NCBI RefSeq assembly: GCF_009939195.1
Contig: NZ_JAACKC010000010.1
Coordinates: 71,081-135,080 of the forward strand
Length of the DNA: 64,000 bases
Source: Acinetobacter kanungonis
GTDB taxonomy: Bacteria; Pseudomonadota; Gammaproteobacteria; Pseudomonadales; Moraxellaceae
Reading direction: 5' to 3'
The notes beneath the pieces were generated by a model. The model was given only the letters and a program-made list of their open reading frames with translations, was not told the DNA's origin and searched no databases. The position numbers and the translations under genes were made by a program. The first letter of the stretch is position 1. Each line of letters begins with the position of its first letter. Below are positions 8,516 to 16,359 of the stretch, in pieces.

Positions 8516-9568
8516 TTAAACTTGCAGTACGCCACGACGGATTTGATCCCGTTCGATGGATTCAAACAGGGCCTTGAAATTGCCTTCACCAAAGCCATCA
8601 TCGGCTTTACGTTGAATAAATTCGAAGAACACAGGTCCCAGCATATTTTGCGAGAAGATTTGCAGGAGCAGTTTCTTCTCGCCATTTTGGGTAGAACCAT
8701 CCAGTAAAATGCCGCGTTGTTGCAGTTCTTCCGTCGGTTCACCGTGATTTGGTAAACGCTCGGGCAACATTTCATAATAGGTATTTGGCGGCGGGGTCAT
8801 AAACTTCATGCCGAGGCTTTTGAGTTTGTCCCAAGTCCCAATCAAATCATCAGTAATAAAGGCAATGTGTTGAATGCCTTCGCCATTAAACTCCGCCAAG
8901 AACTCTGCAATTTGTCCATTGCCTTTGTCCGAGTCTTCATTCAATGGAATACGAATTTTACCATCTGGTGCAGTCAAGGCTTTAGAGGTCAATCCTGTAT
9001 ATTCACCCTTAATATCGAAGTAACGGATTTCTTGGAAATTGAAGATTTTTTCATAGAAATTTGCCCAATATTCCATGCGACCTTTGTAGACATTATGGGT
9101 TAAATGGTCAATTTCATTCAAGCCTGTCCCGATAGGGTGGTGGTCGACGCCTTCAATAAACTCGAAATCATTTTCATAGATGTCACGGTCCACCAAGAAG
9201 ATTGGCATCCCCCCAATCCCTTTGATGGCTGGGATATTCAGCTCCATTGGACCGACTTTGCTATACATCGGCTCCGAACCCAATTCTAGCGCTTTAGTAA
9301 AGGCCTTGGCTGCATCGCGAGTTTTAAAGCCCATGGCACAGGCAGAAGGACCATGTTCTTTAAAGAAATAAGAGGCATAAGATTCGGGCTGGTAATTCAA
9401 AATAATATTGATATTGCCCTGACGCCATAAGTATGCATTTTTGGATTTATGCTTTGCGACTTTGCTGAAACCAATGGTTTCAAAAATTGGATCAAGCTCA
9501 TTTTCCTTGGCTACAAATTCAATAAATGCAAATCCGCATAATTCTAATGGGTTTTCTAAAATATCCAT
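8516..9568 (-). CDS. hpd: 4-Hydroxyphenylpyruvate dioxygenase
   Basis: A 350-residue bacterial-type HPPD. It converts 4-hydroxyphenylpyruvate and O2 to homogentisate and CO2 with Fe(II). The iron ligands are evident: His155 in IDHLTHNV, His234 in IQHIAF and Glu316 in FFEFIQR, spaced as in the Pseudomonas enzyme. The C-terminal block ([70 protein letters not shown]) is highly characteristic. It is convergent with the IclR gene. Its upstream region is unusually long and holds two of the five dyad operators. Confidence 0.97.
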   Translation of the reverse strand: MDILENPLELCGFAFIEFVAKENELDPIFETIGFSKVAKHKSKNAYLWRQGNINIILNYQPESYASYFFKEHGPSACAMGFKTRDAAKAFTKALELGSEPMYSKVGPMELNIPAIKGIGGMPIFLVDRDIYENDFEFIEGVDHHPIGTGLNEIDHLTHNVYKGRMEYWANFYEKIFNFQEIRYFDIKGEYTGLTSKALTAPDGKIRIPLNEDSDKGNGQIAEFLAEFNGEGIQHIAFITDDLIGTWDKLKSLGMKFMTPPPNTYYEMLPERLPNHGEPTEELQQRGILLDGSTQNGEKKLLLQIFSQNMLGPVFFEFIQRKADDGFGEGNFKALFESIERDQIRRGVLQV

Positions 9569-10447
9569 CTTATTTCCCTCTTGTCGTGAATTGACGAGTC
9601 CAATGTTCAGGGTGTTTTTTTGATGTGAAGAACAGCCAGTGTTCGGCTCAAAGATCTTGACTGAGGTGCATGGATCCCATGACCGAGTTCAACTTCCTGT
9701 TACACATCCTGTGTGACGTTTTACGACTGTAGCAAGGTATACCGCAGGCTCAGACACTGTATGACTGACGATGGTGTTACGGTGCTGGTTTCGCTGCTTG
9801 TGATATTCCTTTTCACATGTCGTTGCTTTGCTTGTGCTGTTTATGCATCAAAAAGGTGCATTAAGGCAGACTTTATGTTGAGAACAGCTTACTCAATCCA
9901 ATTAAATTATGCAATACATAATTTAATTATGTTATTTGTAATTTTATTTTGCTGTATGAAGATGCTCACATGGCATCATCTTCGGTATGAAAAAAGATGC
10001 TGATCCTCTGGTGAAGTTAAAATAGATAAATAAAAACAATAGCTTGAATTATTTTCTTGATTTCACCTATTTCAATCCTATGTGGAGGCATCGTCCTGTT
10101 TGATTCAAATACATGACAGCAAAACCTTGGTGCTTCGTTTAATTAAAGCAGATTAAGTACAATTGTATAATCGATAAACACCAAAATATGCAACAAAATT
10201 GTGCAATAAATTATTAAATGCACCATTATGTGTATTAAAAATAAAATAATGCATGATTTGTGTTTATTTATCATTAAGCAAAACCTGCGGATTTAACGCT
10301 TATTTGTAGAAAATTGTTTCCCTTTAAGGAAGTAAATGGCTGGATTTAATGAAATAAAAAATCTTTAAAAGTTTAGATATGCATATTTATTTTATATTGG
10401 TACATAATTTGCATTAAAATTGCGTATTGTATGTCTTGGATTTTCTT
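9569..10447. promoter_or_regulatory. Long non-coding region upstream of hpd and yitT with tandem dyad operators
   Basis: No convincing gene is seen in these 879 bp. The most striking element is at 9902-9926: TTAAATTATG, 5-nt gap, CATAATTTAA, a perfect 10-bp dyad. A second copy of the 24-bp motif starts exactly 20 bp further on (9923-9946). The same motif occurs at the permease and fah promoters. The distance to the hpd start (335 bp) implies a long leader or an unseen promoter nearer the gene. A weaker dyad lies at 9699-9717. The rest is AT-rich and featureless. Confidence 0.5.
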
Positions 10448-11092
10448 ATGGACAACCAACCTTTATCAAATCCTGCCGTTTTGGCATCTCTCCCAGCCCC
10501 AATGTCACATTCCAAAGTAGAAGATGTGGTGGCGCTCTTTATTGGGACGTTCCTGTTGTCTTTTGCGATTAATATCATCCAGCAGGGTGGCATTATGACT
10601 GGCGGTACAGCGGGTTTAGCCTTGTTATTGCATTATGTATTTCATGTGTCTTTCGGCACCTTGTTCTTCTGTATCAATATTCCATTTTTCTATTTGGCGT
10701 ATAAAAAGATGGGCTTGCAATTGGTGCTGAAAACCGTTGCCGCGATTGGTTTGGTTTCTTTCTTTGCTGAACTCAATCCGAGCTTTTTTAGTCTGGAAAA
10801 TATCAACCCGATTTATGCCTCATTGATTGCCAATATTATTTTGGGCGTCAGCTTTTTAATTTTGTTCCGTCATAAGTCGAGTATGGGCGGAATCAATTTA
10901 TTGGCGATGTTCATGAATGAGAAATATGGCATTTCTGTGGGTAAGTTCCAGATGTTTGTGGATATCAGTATTCTGATTGCATCCGCCTTCTTCGTCGATT
11001 TCAATTTGTTGATGATTTCGATTATGGGTGCGGTGGTGTTGAATATGATTATTGCCATGAACCATCGTAAAGATCGTTACGTCGCGTCTTAA
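10448..11092 (+). CDS. YitT family membrane protein
   Basis: A 214-residue protein with five to six hydrophobic segments. FAINIIQQGGIMTGGTAGLALLLHY is the conserved N-terminal element of the YitT/DUF161 membrane family, and the HKSSMGGINLLAMFMNEKYGISVG loop repeats the theme. The short polar C-terminus lacks the DUF2179 cytoplasmic domain of the larger YitT proteins. The ATG at 10448 is chosen; a TTG at 10427 is in frame, but neither has a strong ribosome site. Function is unknown for the family. The Lrp gene follows 125 bp downstream on the same strand. Confidence 0.85.
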   Translation: MDNQPLSNPAVLASLPAPMSHSKVEDVVALFIGTFLLSFAINIIQQGGIMTGGTAGLALLLHYVFHVSFGTLFFCINIPFFYLAYKKMGLQLVLKTVAAIGLVSFFAELNPSFFSLENINPIYASLIANIILGVSFLILFRHKSSMGGINLLAMFMNEKYGISVGKFQMFVDISILIASAFFVDFNLLMISIMGAVVLNMIIAMNHRKDRYVAS

Positions 11093-11217
11093 TGGCTGTT
11101 TTTAAGGGAGAGTTGGGCAAACCAGATTGGATTTGTTTTTCTCTCCCTGTTTCTATAAAGTAGTTTGCAGCGAAAAATACGATTTTTCAGTAGTTTGATA
11201 ACAAGATTCTGGGATAG

Positions 11218-11712
11218 ATGATGAGCGATGAACTGGACGATTACGATCGTAAAATTATTCAGCAATTACAGCAAAATGGTCGTTTAACCAATCAAGAGCT
11301 GGCAGAGTTGATCGGTCTTTCGGCTTCACAATGCTCACGCCGTCGTGCCACGCTGGAACAAAAAAAGATTATCACGGGCTATTATGCGCAAATTGCCTTG
11401 AAAGCCGATCCATCGCCAATTACGGGCATGATCGAGGTCAGCATTCGTAATCACTATGATGATGGTTTTGAGAAATTCTTGGAGTTTATTCTGGATGAAC
11501 CACGCATTCGTGATGCCTATAAGCTGACAGGTACCTCGGACTTTTTGCTGAAAGTAGCAGTCAAGAATCTGGATGAAATGTCGCAACTGATCAGTAAAAT
11601 TTCATCGCATCAATTTCAGATTAATGACATCACTACGTCAATTGTGCTGGAAAAACTCAAAGAAAACTCGATTGTATTGTCCAATCCTGCATCGAATAGC
11701 GAAGCGCTTTAA
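11218..11712 (+). CDS. Lrp/AsnC family transcriptional regulator
   Basis: A 164-residue protein. The N-terminal AsnC helix-turn-helix is clear (LDDYDRKIIQQLQQNGRLTNQELAELIGLSASQCSRRRATLEQKKIITGYYA), followed by the RAM effector-binding domain (GMIEVSIRN ... FLEFILDEPRIRDAYKLTGTSDFLLKVAVKNLDEMSQLI). The start may be either of two adjacent ATGs (11218 or 11221). Such proteins act as octamers or dimers that sense amino acids. There is no divergent target gene next to it; the preceding yitT gene could share a transcript. Confidence 0.92.
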   Translation: MMSDELDDYDRKIIQQLQQNGRLTNQELAELIGLSASQCSRRRATLEQKKIITGYYAQIALKADPSPITGMIEVSIRNHYDDGFEKFLEFILDEPRIRDAYKLTGTSDFLLKVAVKNLDEMSQLISKISSHQFQINDITTSIVLEKLKENSIVLSNPASNSEAL

Positions 11713-11880
11713 CTGACTTGCTGGGTTTTGTCTGATTTCAGGCAAAACCATTCGGCATGAAATACATAGAAGAAAAACGATTCTTACGCTACAATTGAGC
11801 CTATTTTTGTCTCACCTGACAGTGTTATGTCGTGTGTCATTTGCGCGAGCATCACTGTGTACAAATTGCAGATTTCCTCC

Positions 11881-13470
11881 ATGTTCAAAGATCAATTATT
11901 GAAAGAAGTTCAGGCACGCCGAACCTTCGCGATTATTTCCCACCCCGATGCGGGTAAAACCACCATGACAGAAAAACTGCTGTTATGGGGTAAAGCCATT
12001 CAGGTGGCGGGTATGGTAAAAAGCCGTAAATCGGACCGTGCTGCGACCTCGGACTGGATGGAAATGGAAAAAGAACGTGGTATTTCCATTACTACGTCTG
12101 TGATGCAGTTTCCGTATAAAGATAAGATGATCAATCTTCTGGACACCCCAGGACACGAAGACTTCTCGGAAGATACCTATCGTACCTTAACCGCGGTCGA
12201 CTCTGCACTCATGGTGATTGACGGTGCAAAAGGGGTCGAGGACCGTACCATCAAATTGATGGAAGTCTGTCGTATGCGCGACACGCCGATCATTTCATTT
12301 GTGAACAAAATGGACCGTGAAATCCGTGAGCCTTTAGAGCTGTTGGATGAAATTGAAAACGTTCTTAAAATTAAATGTGTTCCTTTGACTTGGCCGCTGG
12401 GTACAGGTCGTGACTTCGCAGGGGTATTTAACCTGATCGAAGAAAAATTCTATGTCTATAAAGCGGGTTTTGGCTCAACCATTACCGAGATTGAAGTGCG
12501 TGATGGTTATGACCATGCTGACCTACGTGAAAAAGTTGGTGAGTTGGCTTGGGCTGCCTTTGAAGAGTCTTTAGAACTGGTACAAATGGCGAATGAGCCT
12601 TTAGACCGTGAAGAATTCTTGGCGGGTCGTCAAACCCCGGTATTGTTCGGTACTGCACTCGGTAACTTTGGTGTTGACCATGTACTGGATGCTTTTAGTA
12701 ACTATGCGCCTGAACCGAAAGCACATCCAACTCAAGACCGTAAGGTGGAAGCGACTGAAGAAGGTTTCACAGGCTTTGTCTTTAAGATTCAAGCCAATAT
12801 GGACCCGAAACACCGTGACCGTATTGCCTTTATGCGTATTTGTTCAGGCAAATATGAAAAAGGTCTGAAAATGAAACATGTCCGTTTGGATAAAGATGTC
12901 CGTATTAGTGATGCCTTGACCTTCCTTGCGGGTGAGCGTGAGCATTTAGAAGAAGCGTGGCCGGGTGACATCATTGGTTTACATAACCACGGCACCATTC
13001 AAATTGGCGATACCTTTACTTCAGGTGAAAAACTGCAATTCACTGGGATTCCCCACTTCGCACCTGAAATGTTCCGCCGCGTGCGTTTAAAAGATCCGCT
13101 GAAGTCGAAGCAGTTGCAAAAAGGTTTGAAAGAGTTGTCTGAAGAAGGCGCAACGCAAGTGTTTATGCCACAAAACAGTAATGACCTGATTGTCGGGGCA
13201 GTCGGTGTACTTCAGTTTGAAGTGGTCGCGTTCCGTTTGAAAGAAGAATACAAGGTCGACTGTATTTATGAGCCAGTCAGCATCAATACCGTGCGTTGGG
13301 TGTCTTGTGATGATGACAAGAAATTCAATGAATTTAAGAAAAAAGCACATGACCAGTTATCAGTCGATGGTGGTGGGCATTTAACTTATCTTGCACCAAG
13401 CCGAGTGAATTTACAGCTCATGCAAGAACGTTATCCTGACATTGTGTTCCGTAATACTCGCGAACACTAA
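11881..13470 (+). CDS. prfC: Peptide chain release factor 3 (GTPase)
   Basis: A 529-residue translational GTPase that recycles RF1/RF2 after peptide release. The G1 loop is SHPDAGKTT (20-28), G3 is DTPGHED (88-94) and G4 is NKMD (142-145); the switch region [15 protein letters not shown] is typical of RF3. Length matches E. coli RF3. I start at the ATG at 11881 ([20 protein letters not shown]); an in-frame ATG at 11827 would add 18 residues ([18 protein letters not shown]) not seen in the family. Transcribed alone, with a strong terminator after it. Confidence 0.96.
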   Translation: MFKDQLLKEVQARRTFAIISHPDAGKTTMTEKLLLWGKAIQVAGMVKSRKSDRAATSDWMEMEKERGISITTSVMQFPYKDKMINLLDTPGHEDFSEDTYRTLTAVDSALMVIDGAKGVEDRTIKLMEVCRMRDTPIISFVNKMDREIREPLELLDEIENVLKIKCVPLTWPLGTGRDFAGVFNLIEEKFYVYKAGFGSTITEIEVRDGYDHADLREKVGELAWAAFEESLELVQMANEPLDREEFLAGRQTPVLFGTALGNFGVDHVLDAFSNYAPEPKAHPTQDRKVEATEEGFTGFVFKIQANMDPKHRDRIAFMRICSGKYEKGLKMKHVRLDKDVRISDALTFLAGEREHLEEAWPGDIIGLHNHGTIQIGDTFTSGEKLQFTGIPHFAPEMFRRVRLKDPLKSKQLQKGLKELSEEGATQVFMPQNSNDLIVGAVGVLQFEVVAFRLKEEYKVDCIYEPVSINTVRWVSCDDDKKFNEFKKKAHDQLSVDGGGHLTYLAPSRVNLQLMQERYPDIVFRNTREH

Positions 13471-13480
13471 AGTCAGCCAG

Positions 13481-13507
13481 ACAGCCTCTTTCAGGAGGCT
13501 GTTTTTA
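13481..13507 (+). terminator. Rho-independent terminator after prfC
   Basis: Perfect stem ACAGCCTC / GAGGCTGT with a 6-nt loop and a T-run, 10 bp after the prfC stop. Confidence 0.88.
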
Positions 13508-13565
13508 CATGGTATTTCATTGAATTGGTGACCTTGTGTTTGAGGCAGCCTAGCGTGTGGTCGAA

Positions 13566-14390
13566 ATGAAGAACAACAACATTATTCAAATTGCTGTTTT
13601 GGTGTTGGCAGGATTAGCGGTGTCAGCGTGTGATTCCTCCAAGCAGTCACAAGATCAGCAGAACAGTGATTCAGCTTCTATTTTTAAACAGGACAAAGCT
13701 GAAGTTTTGCCTTATCTGCACATTCAGCAGCAACCCGCTAAAATTGCCTTACCTTTTTGTGAAACCAAAAACTGTATTGATATCGACATTCAAACCTTAG
13801 TCACTCAAGATCAGTGGCTCAACGATTGGATGGCGAAAACCCAAGCCATGGTGATTCAAGATCAAATTGGCCTAAAGCAGAACATGAGCTTGCAGCAAGC
13901 CGTAAATGCTTATGTGAAAAAGTCGGATGATTGGCAGGCGAAGTATTCTAAAAATCCTGCTTATCAGTTGTCGTTGTATACCCGTATTGCCTATCAGCGT
14001 AATGAATACGTGTTGTTGCAAGTCGGGGTCGATAGCAAGCAAGAAGAAGTGAAAGTCAATGAGCGCTATTATTTTGCTGTTGCAGATCGCAAGAAGCAGC
14101 AAGGCATCACGCTACTTGACATTATCGAGCCAAAGCAGCAAGTTTATATGAATGAGCTGGTACAAAAAGCCTATCAGGATTGGTTAAAGCAACAAACGCC
14201 AGAAGCGCGACAAAAAGCGCCGAAGAAATTGTATTGGGGACAGGCCGATTGGTTCTTTGACAGTGAAGGCATAGGCTTGCATTACCGCAGTTTGCAAATT
14301 GTGGATGAGGGTAAGCAGCTAGATATTTACCTGACCAAGGCGCAAACCCAGCAAGTTGTAAAAGCAGATATTTACCGGACTATGTTTTAG
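13566..14390 (+). CDS. Predicted lipoprotein, paralogue of the next gene
   Basis: A 274-residue protein with a type II signal peptide: hydrophobic stretch, then LAVSAC with lipidated Cys22 (MKNNNIIQIAVLVLAGLAVSAC). The mature part has the features FCETKNCIDIDIQTLVTQDQWLNDWM, YFAVADRKKQQGITLLDIIEP and a C-terminal DUF3298/RsiV-like layout with LHYRSLQIVDEGKQLDIYLTKAQ. The next gene has the same layout (PECDDKNCPEMTIERLSSNQPFIDAY), so the two are diverged tandem paralogues. The start is the ATG at 13566; a GTG three codons earlier is less likely. Function is unknown; attachment to the inner or outer membrane leaflet facing the periplasm is expected. Confidence 0.8.
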   Translation: MKNNNIIQIAVLVLAGLAVSACDSSKQSQDQQNSDSASIFKQDKAEVLPYLHIQQQPAKIALPFCETKNCIDIDIQTLVTQDQWLNDWMAKTQAMVIQDQIGLKQNMSLQQAVNAYVKKSDDWQAKYSKNPAYQLSLYTRIAYQRNEYVLLQVGVDSKQEEVKVNERYYFAVADRKKQQGITLLDIIEPKQQVYMNELVQKAYQDWLKQQTPEARQKAPKKLYWGQADWFFDSEGIGLHYRSLQIVDEGKQLDIYLTKAQTQQVVKADIYRTMF

Positions 14391-14449
14391 CTGTTGTAAA
14401 TGCAGTGTGGTTGTAGGTCGATTGAAAAATGACAATAGGTTTGAATCAA

Positions 14450-15415
14450 ATGACAAAAAATAAAATGCTTGGCGCGGTCAGCATAGTCACGGTAGCTGTG
14501 CTACTCAGTGCATGTCAGCCTAAAAAAGTAGAATCGGAACAGCCTGAAACGGCAGCTTCATCGGCATTAGAACAACAGCAAGCTCAGCAATTGATTGGAG
14601 ATTCGGAAAAACTTGCGCTGAATTTGCCAGAGTGTGATGATAAAAACTGTCCAGAAATGACCATTGAACGCCTGAGCAGCAATCAGCCGTTTATTGATGC
14701 CTATATCGATGCGGAAATTCTGAAACAGGTCATGCAAATTTTAGCTATTTCTCCTGAGTTAAGTGATGCTGAGGCTGCATCGACCACGAAAGCCTCGGAA
14801 GTAGCCGCATCGCAAGCGGTGGTTCAAGCCGCAACGGTCAAGCAACAGCTTGAGCAACAATTACAACCCTATACCCAAACCTTCTTAAAGTTAGATCAAG
14901 AGATTAAAGCACTCAGTTCCAATCATAAAATTAGTGTGATGATCAAACCGACCATTCTGAATGCCAAAGGACCACTGGTGACGGTGGTCTTGAATACCAG
15001 CAGTTACTTGGGCGGTGCACACGGTTCATCGTCACAGCAATACTATAATTTCGATTTAGAAAAACAAAAGCTGGTGAAATTGGATGAGGTACTGGCACCA
15101 AATCAGTTAGCGGCGCTGGAAAACCAAGCCCACGAAGCGTTTCAAACGTGGGTAATTGAATCCAAACTGGCGAACGATGTATCCGAGTATGAACAGGCTT
15201 GGAAATTTAAACTCAGCGATAATTATTATTTGAGCCAGCAGGGCTTAATTCTGCAGTATGGCGAATATGAAATTGGCCCTTATGTGGTGGGTTTACCACG
15301 CTTGACCATTCCGTATGATCAATTGCAAACCATCCTGAAAAAACAGTATTTACCTGAATTTGCCACCGCAGCAGCTGCAAGTGCTGCAAGTGCTGCCAGT
15401 GCGCCAAGCCCGTAA
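14450..15415 (+). CDS. Predicted lipoprotein with DUF3298/RsiV-like C-terminal domain
   Basis: A 321-residue protein from the ATG at 14450, with lipobox LLSAC and Cys22. The ATG at 14429 would give a longer n-region and is possible. After the CDDKNC motif shared with the preceding gene, residues about 140-310 match the DUF3298 type: ISVMIKPTILNAKGPLVTVVLNTSSYLGGAHGSSSQQYYNFDLEKQKLVKLDEVL, then FKLSDNYYLSQQGLILQYGEYEIGPYVVGLPRLTIPYDQL. The extreme C-terminus is a short Ala/Ser repeat (AAASAASAASAPSP) that looks like slippage-prone low-complexity DNA. The tatD gene begins 11 bp after the stop and is probably co-transcribed. Confidence 0.82.
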   Translation: MTKNKMLGAVSIVTVAVLLSACQPKKVESEQPETAASSALEQQQAQQLIGDSEKLALNLPECDDKNCPEMTIERLSSNQPFIDAYIDAEILKQVMQILAISPELSDAEAASTTKASEVAASQAVVQAATVKQQLEQQLQPYTQTFLKLDQEIKALSSNHKISVMIKPTILNAKGPLVTVVLNTSSYLGGAHGSSSQQYYNFDLEKQKLVKLDEVLAPNQLAALENQAHEAFQTWVIESKLANDVSEYEQAWKFKLSDNYYLSQQGLILQYGEYEIGPYVVGLPRLTIPYDQLQTILKKQYLPEFATAAAASAASAASAPSP

Positions 15416-15426
15416 TCGGGTGCTGC

Positions 15427-16242
15427 ATGCTGCCGCGTTTATTTGATACGCATACCCATTTTGATGTTCCTGATTTTGATTCAGATCGGGAACAGTTGGC
15501 GTATCAGGCAAAAGCAGCAGGAGTGGAGGCGTTGGTGCTCATTGGTTTTGTGGCTTCACGCTTTGCAGATTTACTACACACCCAACAGTTTGTGAATGGT
15601 TTGTCGCAGGCGCCGCAGGCTTACCTTGCTCCCGGCTTGCATCCTTTTTATATCGAACAACATCAACCTGAACATTTACTCCAGCTTGAACAATTGTTGC
15701 AGCAACAGGACTGTGTTGCAGTGGGGGAAATTGGGCTAGATACTTTTTTGCCTGAACATAAACAACCCGAAATATTTGCCAAGCAGCAGGATTATTTCCA
15801 GCAGCAATTAGAACTGGCGCGGCAATATCAAAAACCCGTTTTATTACATATTCGCAAAGCACATGCAGAAAGTATTGCCTTGTTAAAACGACAGAAATTT
15901 CAATACGGTGGGATTGCGCATGCATTTAGCGGTGGCGTGGAAGAAGCCAAGGTCCTGATCAAGCTCGGTTTTAAAATTGGCGTGACTGGACAAATTACCA
16001 ATCCCAATGCGAAAAAACTGCATCGAGTGGTTCAGGAAATCGGGGCTGAACATTTGGTGCTGGAAACCGATTGCCCTGATATGACGCCGCTGTGTTGCCA
16101 AGTTTCAAGCCAAGAACGAACCCGTAATACGCCAGTGAATTTACCTTATGTATTAGCGGGTCTGACACAAAGTTTACAGTGCAACGAAAATACCTTGGCA
16201 GAACAACTCTGGCACAATACCCAGCAGTGTTTAAGGCTCTAA
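15427..16242 (+). CDS. TatD family metal-dependent hydrolase (putative 3'-5' DNase)
   Basis: A 271-residue TIM-barrel amidohydrolase-like protein. Metal-site motifs: FDTHTHFD (His pair at the N-terminus), GEIGLD (Glu), HIRKAHAESI (His), AHAFSGG (His) and LETDCPDMTP (Asp). This set defines the TatD/YcfH/YjjV group of Mg-dependent nucleases. Length is normal. Start ATG at 15427, directly after the lipoprotein gene. The exact subgroup (TatD, YcfH or YjjV) is unclear; YjjV-like is my preference because of the lone position and sequence style. Confidence 0.88.
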   Translation: MLPRLFDTHTHFDVPDFDSDREQLAYQAKAAGVEALVLIGFVASRFADLLHTQQFVNGLSQAPQAYLAPGLHPFYIEQHQPEHLLQLEQLLQQQDCVAVGEIGLDTFLPEHKQPEIFAKQQDYFQQQLELARQYQKPVLLHIRKAHAESIALLKRQKFQYGGIAHAFSGGVEEAKVLIKLGFKIGVTGQITNPNAKKLHRVVQEIGAEHLVLETDCPDMTPLCCQVSSQERTRNTPVNLPYVLAGLTQSLQCNENTLAEQLWHNTQQCLRL

Positions 16243-16359
16243 ATCCAGACATTCAAGACGCCAAAATTACTAATCCACAACATTAGCGCGTCGGATTTCG
16301 CCTACATTATTAGAATAATAATTGATCAAATCAAGTCATACAGGCTGGAGGATCCACCT

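Noticed and set aside
9713..10003. 96-codon plus-strand ORF in the hpd/yitT gap
   Set aside because: No ribosome site, odd composition (many Cys, Phe and Arg), and it overlaps the tandem operators; probably chance.
15361..15415. Ala/Ser repeat at the end of the second lipoprotein
   Set aside because: Short low-complexity tail only; no evidence for a functional repeat or phase variation.
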